Of a stretch of 64,000 bases of DNA, positions 1 to 8,042 are shown piece after piece. The DNA lies in assembly GCF_000427095.1 (NCBI RefSeq), contig NC_021487.1:248001-312000 (forward strand). Direction: 5' to 3'. The notes under the pieces were generated by a model. The model saw only the letters and a program-made list of their open reading frames with translations. It did not search any database and was not told the origin of the DNA. The stretch is from Chthonomonas calidirosea T49 (GTDB taxonomy: Bacteria > Armatimonadota > Chthonomonadetes > Chthonomonadales > Chthonomonadaceae). The position numbers were made by a program, and so were the translations under genes. How positions within the stretch are numbered: position 1 is the first letter of the stretch; each line of letters opens with the position of its first letter.

Positions 1-426
1 TGCGCTTTTGGCTTCCTTACGGTGAAGTATTTCGAGTACTCGGCGGAAATAAGAGAACATCATTTTCCCGGCCCAACCTTTCGTTGGGAGGCTCCTAGCA
101 AAGCGAACATTGAGGCCAACACGCCGCTTATCCAGATGAGCCAAGCACCGAAAGGAATCGCTAGTTTGGGGAACTATACGCCTCAGCCCATTGAGCATCA
201 CGCCCATCAACTCTTCTTTAGCCTCTACTTCATCATGACCGGGCTTCATGGGCTGCACGTGCTCGTCGGCATTCTTGTGTTGGGGTGTCTCTGGGTACTC
301 ATCGCCGTGAAACATCCGGCTGTAGAGGATTACATGCCTTTAGAGATCGGAGGAATTTACTGGCACTTCGTGGATATCGTATGGATATTTCTCTATCCTT
401 TAGTCTATCTTATCGGGAGGCAATAG
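1..426 (+). CDS. ctaE: Cytochrome c oxidase subunit III (5' end outside window)
   Basis: The frame is open from base 1, so the first in-window GTG at 22 is not the real start; the N-terminal helices lie upstream of the window. The visible 141 residues hold the last membrane helices of haem-copper oxidase subunit III. The diagnostic stretch is HHAHQLFFSLYFIMTGLHGL followed by HVLVG, the histidine-rich helix typical of the family, and the protein ends in the usual YWHFVDIVWIFLYPLVYL helix. Subunit III stabilises the catalytic core of aa3/caa3 oxidases in the cytoplasmic membrane. The subunit IV gene follows after 3 nt, so this is the tail of a cox operon. The call is firm; the oxidase subtype cannot be told from this part. 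Confidence 0.95.
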   Translation, partial: CAFGFLTVKYFEYSAEIREHHFPGPTFRWEAPSKANIEANTPLIQMSQAPKGIASLGNYTPQPIEHHAHQLFFSLYFIMTGLHGLHVLVGILVLGCLWVLIAVKHPAVEDYMPLEIGGIYWHFVDIVWIFLYPLVYLIGRQ

Positions 427-429
427 CGA

Positions 430-771
430 ATGGCAACACATGGTTCAACTCACACGCCTGAGGAAGGGCAGCATGTACCTCATGTGGTATCAGCAGGCAC
501 CTATTTCCTTGTCTACGTGATCCTACTCGTTTTGCTGGTCTTAACGGTGGTGGTATCGCGTTTCGACTTAGGGGCGCTAAACATTATAGTGGCGTTGTTG
601 GTCGCAGTTGCGAAGACTTCCTTAGTGATCCTGATCTTTATGGGCGTGAAATGGGCCTCTCGACTTGCCTGGATATGGTCGGTGTTTGGGTTTATTTGGC
701 TTTTAGTGCTGTTTGGTACGTTAGGTGACTACATTACCCGTGAGTGGGTTCACCTCCCAATGGGATGGTAA
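430..771 (+). CDS. ctaF: Cytochrome c oxidase subunit IV (prokaryotic type)
   Basis: A 113-residue protein with a hydrophilic, His-rich N-terminus (about residues 1-20) and three predicted membrane helices (about 24-44, 51-72, 78-98). Size, topology and position directly after subunit III match the small subunit IV of bacterial caa3/aa3 and quinol oxidases, which helps assemble the copper-B site. It starts 3 nt after the subunit III stop and is followed by a strong terminator at 798-834, so it is the last gene of the oxidase operon. Sequence conservation in this family is low; topology and context carry the call. Confidence 0.88.
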   Translation: MATHGSTHTPEEGQHVPHVVSAGTYFLVYVILLVLLVLTVVVSRFDLGALNIIVALLVAVAKTSLVILIFMGVKWASRLAWIWSVFGFIWLLVLFGTLGDYITREWVHLPMGW

Positions 772-797
772 TTTAGGCCTCTGAACCTACTTAGGCA

Positions 798-834
798 GCC
801 TCCGGTGTACCATCACCGGAGGCCTTTTGTGTTT
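798..834 (+). terminator. Rho-independent terminator of the cytochrome oxidase operon
   Basis: Perfect 10-bp stem GCCTCCGGTG / CACCGGAGGC (798-807 and 814-823) with a 6-nt loop, followed by CTTTTGTGTTT. The U-rich tail is on the plus strand only, so it ends the oxidase transcript. It abuts the stop codon of the convergent protease gene. Confidence 0.93.
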
Positions 835-1528
835 ACCAGTAGCTCCAATTGTGGGTGTAGAGAATAGAGAGCCCGAGGAGGAGATTGGTGAGCATGTGGG
901 CAATAAGGGGTGCCGTGAGGGTGCGAGTGTAGCGAAGGAGAAGCGCATACAGAAGGCCACAGAGAAAAGCTGACAACCACTCCGGGTGAGCGAGCGCAAA
1001 ACAGGCACTGCCGAGAAAGAGAGCGGTATTCGAGAAACCCTCTAGAGGAAGCTGAAGAAAGTCCTCGTTTGATGTCGTAAAGAGCCGAAGCAAGAAAGAG
1101 CGCCAGAAAATCTCCTCCATGATGGGCACCATGATCACCAGGCCATAGAAGCGTAGGAGAAGGAAAAGGTTTCGTTCCAGTGGTTTTGGTAAAAAGAGGT
1201 AGGGGTCAAAAGCCGAGCGCTGACCAAATGGAAAATGAAACGGTGTTAGCTTATCGAGTGGAATCCAAAAAAGATAGACGGCAAACCCAACACCAAGAGC
1301 CGGTAAAACAGCGGTTGGTTGCCATTGATAGTCCTTTAAGGGTGCGCGGAAAATGCATAGAGCGACAGTGACGGTAATGACTTTAACCGAGTAGACAAGT
1401 GGATAGTTTGTTTTTGGTACCAGGCCTTCAAAAACAGTGAACAGAATAAAGAGGCCAGTAGGAACTATATAATCCAACATAAGCGGATTGCGGAGGCGAG
1501 AAGGAGGCGTATTTGGGGATGGGGACAT
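833..1528 (-). CDS. CPBP (CAAX-like) intramembrane metalloprotease
   Basis: About 231 residues, mostly hydrophobic with several membrane helices. The three signature motifs of the CPBP/Abi glutamic protease family are present in order: EEIFWR (EExxxR), FALAHPE (FxxxH) and HMLTN (HxxxN). They form the active site in the membrane. Overall layout resembles the CAAX-protease-related group seen near exosortase/PEP-CTERM systems, but that subgroup is a guess. I place the start at ATG 1528 because it overlaps the stop of the upstream lipoprotein gene (TAATG) and has GGAG 9 nt before it; an in-frame ATG at 1543 gives a 5-residue longer form. Translational coupling with the upstream gene is likely. 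Confidence 0.85.
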   Translation of the reverse strand: MSPSPNTPPSRLRNPLMLDYIVPTGLFILFTVFEGLVPKTNYPLVYSVKVITVTVALCIFRAPLKDYQWQPTAVLPALGVGFAVYLFWIPLDKLTPFHFPFGQRSAFDPYLFLPKPLERNLFLLLRFYGLVIMVPIMEEIFWRSFLLRLFTTSNEDFLQLPLEGFSNTALFLGSACFALAHPEWLSAFLCGLLYALLLRYTRTLTAPLIAHMLTNLLLGLSILYTHNWSYW

Positions 1529-3138
1529 TATTTTGCACTCCATTCAGCCAGTGCTTGACCATAGAGTGGATTCGGGCAGATGTGCCAACGATCCAGGCCG
1601 TTGTCGTGCGCAGGTGTCACAGCAATAATGCGCCGGTCAGCGAGGAAATCGAGAGTATATTCTAGCCGATGTAAGCTTTTTTTATCTGCAGGGGGGAGTA
1701 GATCGAAAACGAGACCAGTTGCATGGTAACTAAAGGAGAGGGGAGGCCCTACGTTTGCATGTGGCCGATTCTCAGAAGAGTTCGTACCAGCAACATAGCT
1801 CGAAGCGGGGTTGGAATCGGCTTTTGCAGAAGGTGAGGATGGGTTTAAAAGAAGACAGTCGCCGACAGTGAGCGGCTCCGTACCGCCAAATTGTTTGTAG
1901 AGGGCATTGATGAGTCGAAGTGTGCCGTAGGCTTCAGGGCGTAGAAGCGGGAAACGATGGTTGGACGAGGTGGGGATAGAGATCCGAACATCGGTTAAGT
2001 TTTGTACCGACAGGAGAAGGTGCTTTTTAACGGCCTCCTCAACTTCCGAAGGAGTGTCAAAAGCGTAGGTAGGGCCTTTGGGATACCATACGGCGTCTTG
2101 TAACCGGCCTGGCATCAAGGCGTTCCATGTTGGGAAAAGCGCACCCGGATCTTTCCGGAAATACTCGAGGAGATGAGCCGCTTCGAGAACCTTCCACCAG
2201 TAGTGGCGGTGGTCATCGCCGCGGCTGTAGAGGTAATCGAAGGCACGGACGTGGCGATGCGGTGAGATGGTAAGATAGACCTGCGCGTAGGTCAGGGGGT
2301 GTCCTTGATCGCCGTGAAGGATAAGAGAGTTTGTCGGGGCTGTTTTACCTGTATAGAGGTAAAGCAGTTTTCGTTCCCCCATCTGACCACCATGATAAGC
2401 TTGGAATATCCATGCGAGCGAAGGAAAACGCGGATAGAGATGTAAGAGATAGCGCGTCTGGGCAAATACAGCCAGGCGAGTATTGAAACGTTGATCGATT
2501 TGAGCGCGTTCATTGACAAGTTGGTCGCGGAGGGCAAGCATGTTTTGGGCAGGTGAAGGAGGTACAGAAGAGGACATCTCTGCATTTTTCGCGATTTGCA
2601 AATTAAGGCTAACGATCTGCTGGGTAAGGAGCTGCGCTTTAGGTGGAGCTACCTTCAATCCCTGTTCACGAGCTAGGGAGGGAATCCACTGTGCAACGCC
2701 AGCCGCGTTGGCCGATGAAATCTGATTTTCATCACCCCCCGATTCAACCAGGATATCTGCGAGCTGAAATAGCACCCAACGCTTCTTCGCCTGCTCATAC
2801 GAAAGGTGGTGGCTATGAGCTATCATCTTGAGGTAGGGTTGCGCCGCTTTTTGGTCGGCAGCTTCTTCGACAAGAGGACGCAAGTTCAGAACTCGTTGAA
2901 TAGCAGTGAAAGAGTCAAGTCGGCCTAAGAGTGGTTTTTTCCATCTTTCGAGCATATTTTGGAGGAGAAGCGCGCGAGGCATTTGCAATGGTAGGGGCGC
3001 GGTTCCACGCGGTGGAGTGGCAATGAGACGATGATGAGGAGAGTGCAAGGAACAACCGCCGAAAAGCAACATCATAATGCCTAAGACAACAACGATTCGC
3101 ACGTGCTGTGGCAAGGAGAAGAGGGGTTTGGCGTACAT
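1528..3138 (-). CDS. Lipoprotein with lytic-transglycosylase-like and M15-like peptidase domains
   Basis: 536 residues. The N-terminus is a lipoprotein signal (hydrophobic core, then lipobox LFGGC, Cys at about residue 29). Around residues 110-145 lies an SLT-like motif: ESGG with the candidate catalytic Glu, then SSANAAGVAQW and AREQGL. This matches goose-type/soluble lytic transglycosylases that cleave the glycan strand. The C-terminal region (about 465-530) has SYHATGLVFDL and later RWHICPNP, the His/Asp/His pattern of zinc-dependent M15 D,D-peptidases. I infer an envelope-anchored hydrolase for both glycan and peptide parts of peptidoglycan. Its stop overlaps the CPBP protease start. Both domain calls rest on short motifs; the fusion is unusual. 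Confidence 0.68.
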   Translation of the reverse strand: MYAKPLFSLPQHVRIVVVLGIMMLLFGGCSLHSPHHRLIATPPRGTAPLPLQMPRALLLQNMLERWKKPLLGRLDSFTAIQRVLNLRPLVEEAADQKAAQPYLKMIAHSHHLSYEQAKKRWVLFQLADILVESGGDENQISSANAAGVAQWIPSLAREQGLKVAPPKAQLLTQQIVSLNLQIAKNAEMSSSVPPSPAQNMLALRDQLVNERAQIDQRFNTRLAVFAQTRYLLHLYPRFPSLAWIFQAYHGGQMGERKLLYLYTGKTAPTNSLILHGDQGHPLTYAQVYLTISPHRHVRAFDYLYSRGDDHRHYWWKVLEAAHLLEYFRKDPGALFPTWNALMPGRLQDAVWYPKGPTYAFDTPSEVEEAVKKHLLLSVQNLTDVRISIPTSSNHRFPLLRPEAYGTLRLINALYKQFGGTEPLTVGDCLLLNPSSPSAKADSNPASSYVAGTNSSENRPHANVGPPLSFSYHATGLVFDLLPPADKKSLHRLEYTLDFLADRRIIAVTPAHDNGLDRWHICPNPLYGQALAEWSAK

Positions 3139-3161
3139 GAAGCTATTTTACCCGTTCTCTT

Positions 3162-3192
3162 TTGTAATTCGAGAGCTAGAGTATGGTATAAT
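3162..3192 (+). promoter_or_regulatory. Sigma-70 promoter of rpsU with extended -10
   Basis: TGGTATAAT (3184-3192) is a perfect extended -10; a TTGTAA -35-like box sits at 3162-3167 with a long 19-nt spacer, which the extended -10 would compensate. Transcription would start near 3199, about 65 nt before the rpsU start codon. Confidence 0.75.
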
Positions 3193-3263
3193 AGCAGACA
3201 CGAGTTCAAGCAGGCTCGCGAATGATGCGGGCCGTACGCGGTCAATAGGGGGTAACGAATCAT

Positions 3264-3473
3264 TTGGCACAGGTAAAAGTAAATCCTGGTGAAAGTTTGG
3301 ATGTGGCGCTGAAGCGCTTTAAGAAGATGATCATGGAGAGCGGTATTCTGAAAGAGGCGCGCGAACACGAGCACTACGAAAAACCAAGTGATCGGCGCCG
3401 CCGTGAGGAGGCCGCTCGCCAGCGCAAGCTACTTCGCGCTCGTCGTCAAGCGGAAGCGCGCGAAGGACGGTAG
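3264..3473 (+). CDS. rpsU: 30S ribosomal protein S21
   Basis: 69 residues, highly basic. The pattern VNPGESLDVALKRFKK, then SGILKEAR and REHYEKPSDRRRRE-like ending matches bacterial S21, with a longer Arg/Ala-rich tail than in E. coli. S21 sits on the small subunit near the anti-Shine-Dalgarno region and takes part in initiation. The start is TTG at 3264, with AGGGGG about 11 nt upstream. The gene is a single unit between its own extended -10 promoter and a terminator at 3504-3536. Confidence 0.95.
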   Translation: MAQVKVNPGESLDVALKRFKKMIMESGILKEAREHEHYEKPSDRRRREEAARQRKLLRARRQAEAREGR

Positions 3474-3503
3474 AGCGGAGTTTAAAGCTTTTACAGGAGA
3501 ATA

Positions 3504-3536
3504 GGGGTACCAATAAAGGTCACCCCTTTATTTTTT
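3504..3536 (+). terminator. Rho-independent terminator of rpsU
   Basis: GGGGTACC (3504-3511) pairs with GGT-ACCCC (3518-3526, one bulged C), followed by TTTATTTTTT on the plus strand. It sits just before the stop of the convergent LCP gene. Confidence 0.88.
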
Positions 3537-3537
3537 G

Positions 3538-4665
3538 TTACAACGTATGATGCCGGTAACGACTACGGCGGCGCGAGTAGGGGTTCAGAGCGAGCGATTT
3601 ATTAGGGGGAGGAACGACATTGAGGCTTACCTTTGTGGTGTCCCCGTTGTAGAGCATATCAGCGAGCATTTTGGTGGCTTCGGCAGGTTTAATGTAGACA
3701 TAGCTTCGCCCCTCTACGCAGGGTAGGATGGAGAAATGGATGTTTTGTTGGGGGAGTTGGGTAGCCCAATGCACGAGGGCTAGCATCTGCCCTTGCGACA
3801 TGTTGGTTTCTATGTCATCCGCCACTGTGTTGAGGATATCGGGAAGAGCTAAGAAAGTTTTTGGACTCGTTACTTTAGCACGTAACGCTTCCAAGAACTC
3901 GTGTTGACGTTGTTCCCTTACTAAGTCATTATCGCAATGGCGAATACGCACAAATCCCATTGCTTGATAGCCGTTGAGATGCTGGTATCCTTTTTTTAGA
4001 TGGACATGAAGGTGGCCCCAATTATCGTCGTAGTTGAGATCTTTATCTACATAGAGGTCCACACCCCCCACTGCATCCACAATTTTTTGAAAGCTTTCAA
4101 AATGGAGGGCTACCGTATAATCCGGATTAATGCCGAAATCCTGTTGCAATGTTGCATCGGTCAGCGCATTGCGACCCCATTCATGTGCCGCGTTAATCTT
4201 GTCGAAACCGCGATGTCCGGGAATATGAACTGCTGAGTCGCGTGGAATAGAGACGATATTTAGTGTATTATTATCGAAATCCACATGGGCGATTAGAAGG
4301 GCGTCGCTACGACCGGGTGAGCCTGGAATGGGCACAGGTTTATCGTTGTAATAGTCGGCATCGCAGCCAAGGAGAGCAATGATCAGGTTATGTTGTTGCT
4401 GTCCTTGGAATTGGCGTGAAACTGCATAGGGCGCAAAAATATCGCGATGTGCAATGACAGATGCAATATTGTGGGGGGTGAAATAGTTATTTACTAGTTT
4501 GCGTATGAAAGGGCTTCGAGCATAAAAGCTGCCGGCGATGATTCCTATACTAAGAAAGACAAGGCTGACGATTGTGATGAGACCTCGTTTGAACCACGTT
4601 GCAATTCGAGCACGCTTATTAAGCTGGCTGTTCAGAGCATTCGTCGTTGGGCGGTTCTCTTTCAT
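3538..4665 (-). CDS. LytR-CpsA-Psr (LCP) family glycopolymer transferase
   Basis: 375 residues: short cytoplasmic N-terminus, one membrane helix (about residues 30-50), then the extracytoplasmic LCP domain. Family motifs are clear: GRSDALLIAHVD, SIPRDSAVHIPG, KINAAHEWG and VRIRHCDNDLVREQRQ with the Arg/Asp residues that hold the polyprenyl-pyrophosphate substrate. LCP proteins attach wall polymers from an undecaprenyl carrier to peptidoglycan, which fits the uppP gene elsewhere in the window. It is monocistronic, with a good promoter at 4792-4821 and an approximately 120-nt leader. The attached polymer cannot be told from sequence. Confidence 0.93.
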   Translation of the reverse strand: MKENRPTTNALNSQLNKRARIATWFKRGLITIVSLVFLSIGIIAGSFYARSPFIRKLVNNYFTPHNIASVIAHRDIFAPYAVSRQFQGQQQHNLIIALLGCDADYYNDKPVPIPGSPGRSDALLIAHVDFDNNTLNIVSIPRDSAVHIPGHRGFDKINAAHEWGRNALTDATLQQDFGINPDYTVALHFESFQKIVDAVGGVDLYVDKDLNYDDNWGHLHVHLKKGYQHLNGYQAMGFVRIRHCDNDLVREQRQHEFLEALRAKVTSPKTFLALPDILNTVADDIETNMSQGQMLALVHWATQLPQQNIHFSILPCVEGRSYVYIKPAEATKMLADMLYNGDTTKVSLNVVPPPNKSLALNPYSRRRSRYRHHTL

Positions 4666-4791
4666 TATTCATAGTCCTTTCAGGCGTAGGGTACCTCAGA
4701 TGTGACAGAAAGAGTGGGCGAGTGAGGTAATGGATGAAAGCGATCATCCGCAAAGCAAAGTAGAACTTTTCATTGCGGTTCATCCCAGGCA

Positions 4792-4821
4792 AGTATACAC
4801 CGCTCTCTTTCAGTCTGTCAA
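4792..4821 (-). promoter_or_regulatory. Sigma-70 promoter of the LCP gene
   Basis: On the minus strand TTGACA (plus 4816-4821), an 18-nt spacer and TATACT (plus 4792-4797). The -35 is perfect. Start of transcription expected near 4785. This explains half of the 404-nt gap between the LCP and Gfo/Idh genes. Confidence 0.85.
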
Positions 4822-4995
4822 GAGCAGAACGCTACTTTGCATGTTCCTCGGCATCATTGTCGCCATTCGGCATGTGACTGCCTGCGGGCGAAGTCGTTTC
4901 TGGATATCTTATACGAAATTCAAGGGCCAACTATTCATCCTCCAAAGGGGAGTCAAATGCTGCGTTGTACTCAGCAGGTGATAGGGGCCTCTTTG

Positions 4996-5001
4996 TATAA
5001 T
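4996..5001 (+). promoter_or_regulatory. Candidate -10 box for the Gfo/Idh/MocA gene
   Basis: A perfect TATAAT hexamer 68 nt before the ATG at 5070. No convincing -35 lies 16-19 nt upstream, so another sigma factor or an activator may be involved. Apart from this and the LCP promoter I see nothing else in the gap 4666-5069. Confidence 0.45.
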
Positions 5002-5069
5002 CTAAAATGGAACACTTTTTACAGGCAGGGTTGCACCTTGCCGGAACGTTATTAGATGGAGAGTAAGCC

Positions 5070-6443
5070 ATGAGCCTAAAGAGTACGCGTCGTGAGTTTT
5101 TGGGCAGCGCCTTAGTCGGCGGTTTCAGCATATGGATCGCTGACCCGTCACGTGCCCAAGGAGGAAAGTCGCCAAACGAGCGAGTTCAGTTTGCCTGCAT
5201 CGGTGTAGGTGGTAAAGGAGATAGCGATACGGCGGATGCTGCTCGTTTGGGTGATGTCGTAGCTATTTGTGATGTGGATGAGAACACTCTCAACCGCGCA
5301 GCTCAAAAATACCCATCGGCCAAAAAGTACAACGATTACCGCAAGATGCTTGAGGAGATGGGGTCAAGCATAGATGCGGTAACCGTGAGCACGCCGGACC
5401 ATTCGCACGCACCGGCAGCCCTCATGGCGATGGAGATGGGAAAGCACTGTTTTTGTCAGAAACCTCTCGCCCACAGTATCTATGAGATCCATCGCATGAT
5501 GGAGGTCGCTCGGCAGAAGAAGCTTGCTACTCAGATGGGCAACCAAGGAACGGCATTAGATAGCTTGCGGCGATTTGCGGCTATGGTGCGAGCGGGAGCT
5601 ATTGGAGATATCCAGGAGGTTCACGTCTGGACAAATCGCCCCATATGGCCCCAAGGTATTAGCCGTCCTGCCCCCGAGCCTGTGCCCTCCTATCTGCACT
5701 GGAACTTATGGATTGGGCCAGCACCATTTCGGCCCTATGCACCGGGTTATCATCCGTTTTCATGGCGCGGCTGGTGGGATTTTGGCACAGGCGCTATAGG
5801 GGATATGGCCTGTCATACTATGAATCTTCCCTTCATGGCGCTTGACCTACGAGATCCGATTGCGGTAGAGGCCGAGACATCTGGGACGAACCATGATAGC
5901 TATCCGTCTTGGTCTATTATTCACTACTACTTCGGCCCAGCCGAGCAGGTGGGGCCGCCCTCCTCTGCCTGGCCGGCCGATATGGTAAAGCCATTTAAGC
6001 GGCCTGCTGTGGTCATGCACTGGTACGATGGAGGAAAGCTGCCGCCAGATGACGTGCTTACGGATGTACCAAAAGACCCTAAGACGGGCAAAATTAGCTC
6101 GAGCGGCTCCTTGATGATAGGCACCAAGGGAAAAGTCTACTCCCCCGGCGATTATGGTGAAAACAATATTTTGATCGGGGGCGTGGATGTGGGAGAGGTT
6201 TCGTTCCCGCAATCTCCGGGCCATTTCGAGGAGTTCGTGCGTGCAATCAAAGAGGGAGTGCCTGCCATGTCTAACTTTCCAGACTATGCAGGGCCACTAG
6301 CTTCCATGGCGATACTAGGCAATCTAGCTGTTTGGTCTGCTGGAAAGAAGATCGAATGGGATGCCAGGAGAATGGTAGCAACGAACGCTCCTGAGGTTAT
6401 GCACATCGTTCATCCGACCTATCGGCACGGTTATCACATGTAG
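5070..6443 (+). CDS. Tat-exported Gfo/Idh/MocA family oxidoreductase
   Basis: 457 residues. The N-terminus carries a twin-arginine signal (STRREFLGSALVGGF). The Rossmann domain begins near residue 40 with FACIGVGGKG and ends its second strand with AICDVDE, which points to NAD(P) binding. The family's EKP motif appears as QKPLAHS (about residue 130), followed by the GFO_IDH_MocA alpha/beta domain. Exported members of this type are numerous in Planctomycetes and Armatimonadota and are thought to act on sugars or glycosides, with cofactor bound before export. The substrate is unknown. TGGAGAG lies 6 nt before the ATG. Confidence 0.92.
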   Translation: MSLKSTRREFLGSALVGGFSIWIADPSRAQGGKSPNERVQFACIGVGGKGDSDTADAARLGDVVAICDVDENTLNRAAQKYPSAKKYNDYRKMLEEMGSSIDAVTVSTPDHSHAPAALMAMEMGKHCFCQKPLAHSIYEIHRMMEVARQKKLATQMGNQGTALDSLRRFAAMVRAGAIGDIQEVHVWTNRPIWPQGISRPAPEPVPSYLHWNLWIGPAPFRPYAPGYHPFSWRGWWDFGTGAIGDMACHTMNLPFMALDLRDPIAVEAETSGTNHDSYPSWSIIHYYFGPAEQVGPPSSAWPADMVKPFKRPAVVMHWYDGGKLPPDDVLTDVPKDPKTGKISSSGSLMIGTKGKVYSPGDYGENNILIGGVDVGEVSFPQSPGHFEEFVRAIKEGVPAMSNFPDYAGPLASMAILGNLAVWSAGKKIEWDARRMVATNAPEVMHIVHPTYRHGYHM

Positions 6444-6460
6444 CAGTCCCGTTCCCTTTG

Positions 6461-6500
6461 AAAAAGAAGTTACGCGCCTTTCTTCACGAGAGGCGCGTAA
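6461..6500 (-). terminator. Terminator of the aldehyde dehydrogenase-crtI operon
   Basis: Perfect 10-bp stem TTACGCGCCT / AGGCGCGTAA (6470-6479, 6491-6500). Read on the minus strand it is followed by CTTCTTTTT; there is no U tract in the plus direction, so it serves crtI, although it may also help end the convergent Gfo/Idh transcript. Confidence 0.85.
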
Positions 6501-6503
6501 CGG

Positions 6504-8042
6504 TTAGTAATGGGCAGATTCGAACTCTCTTTGCAAAGGATGCGTTGCCGTACCAAAATCTTCAAGCACACATTCCGCGGCGATTTGCCCTGACATAAGC
6601 ACCATAGGAACACCGGGGCCAGGGTTCACGCTGCCACCAGCAAAGTAGAGGCCTTTAATAAGATGGCTTCGATTGCCTGTTTTAAAGGCCGAACGTAGTC
6701 CTCGTTGCGTAACGACCCCATAGATCGCACCACGGTTTGCCCAGTAGAGCTGTTCGATATCTTGTGGCGTAAGCATGTAGGAAACCTGAATAGATTCTCT
6801 CAATCCGACTAGGCCGGAGCGTTCCAACTTTGAGAGAATACATTGTTGATAGTCGGTGCCCATCTGCTGCCAATTAAAGGCATCGGTAAGATAGGGGCAG
6901 TGAACCAGCACATAGAGGGCGGTGGTATTAGGCGGAGCTACAGAAGGGTCGGTTATACTCGGCACGGCCAGATAGCAGGTTGGGTCTTGATGAGGGATTT
7001 TATGTTCGTAGAGATCGCGAAACTCGGCGTCGCTATTAGCAGAGAAGAAGAAGTTGTGATGTTGAAGCTGTGGCCATGTGCGGTTACATCCGAGATAGAG
7101 CACGATGCCGGAACAGGCCGGCTCTAGCTGCTTCTGGCGGTTTTTGAGATAAGCTTTGGCTTCAGGAATATCGAGAAGCCGCTCTAAGGTGTGCACGATA
7201 TCGGAGTTCGCTATAACGGCATCAAACCGCTCAAGTTGACCTCCCGATGGCAATACACCGGCGATTTTGCCGTCGGCTGTTTCGATGTGCTCGACGAAGG
7301 TGTTAAGGCGAATGTCCACGCCAAACTCATGACAGAGCGCCCCTAAAGCCCTTGCAATTTCTCCGGTACCTCCCATGGGATACCAACAGCCTTGCCCGAT
7401 TTGAACCCATACAATGAGGCAGAGAATGGCCGGTGCCACAAACGGTGAAGAACCTACGTACTGTACGAAGTGTTCGAATAGTTGGGCTAATCGTTCATCT
7501 TGGAAGTGCTTGCGGATCGCGCGATGCATGGTGGTGAAGGGATCCATTTGAAGAGCGAGGAGAGCCGATTGAAGGTTCAGTGGGCTGGCTGTCATCAGGT
7601 CGCGCAGGCTGCCGTAGGGTTTCCAGTAGAACCATCGCTCGGCGATTGTGTTCATGCGATGGCTGTAGCGAAGAAAGCGGAGATAGTTACTTACTTCTTG
7701 TGGGGCGAACCTCTGTAACTCGGAATTCATTTGATGAAGAGAGGAGTAGAGGTCAAGATGTGAACCATCGGCGAAAAAAGCGCGCCATTGCGGATCAAGG
7801 GCAACGAGGTTAAGGTAGTCCCTGTAATGACGGCCGACCGCATGAAACAGCCGCTCGATCACCTCCGGTTTTGTGATAATGGTAGGGCCCATGTCGAAGG
7901 TGAACCCATCTGCTTGCCAGACGTTCATTTTGCCACCGAGGTGACTATTTTTTTCGTAGAGGGTTACGCGATGTCCGGCATGCGCGAGGCGTACGGCCGC
8001 GGCTAATCCTGCTAATCCGCCTCCAATAACAGCGATTCGCAC
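6504..8042 (-). CDS. crtI: CrtI-type carotenoid desaturase/oxidase (phytoene desaturase family)
   Basis: 512 residues. FAD-binding fold at the N-terminus (VIGGGLAGLAAAVRLAHAG, then LYEKNSHLGGKMN) followed by FDMGPTIITKP, typical of CrtI/CrtN. The C-terminal signature FAGGSVNPGPGVPMVLMSG is also present. Such enzymes desaturate phytoene or diapophytoene, or oxidise terminal methyl groups (CrtP type). GTG start at 8042 overlaps the stop of the upstream aldehyde dehydrogenase by one base (TAGTG), so the two are co-translated. That pairing makes a role in making terminal aldehydes or acids on an acyclic carotenoid plausible, but desaturase and oxidase cannot be separated by eye. Confidence 0.88.
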   Translation of the reverse strand: MRIAVIGGGLAGLAAAVRLAHAGHRVTLYEKNSHLGGKMNVWQADGFTFDMGPTIITKPEVIERLFHAVGRHYRDYLNLVALDPQWRAFFADGSHLDLYSSLHQMNSELQRFAPQEVSNYLRFLRYSHRMNTIAERWFYWKPYGSLRDLMTASPLNLQSALLALQMDPFTTMHRAIRKHFQDERLAQLFEHFVQYVGSSPFVAPAILCLIVWVQIGQGCWYPMGGTGEIARALGALCHEFGVDIRLNTFVEHIETADGKIAGVLPSGGQLERFDAVIANSDIVHTLERLLDIPEAKAYLKNRQKQLEPACSGIVLYLGCNRTWPQLQHHNFFFSANSDAEFRDLYEHKIPHQDPTCYLAVPSITDPSVAPPNTTALYVLVHCPYLTDAFNWQQMGTDYQQCILSKLERSGLVGLRESIQVSYMLTPQDIEQLYWANRGAIYGVVTQRGLRSAFKTGNRSHLIKGLYFAGGSVNPGPGVPMVLMSGQIAAECVLEDFGTATHPLQREFESAHY

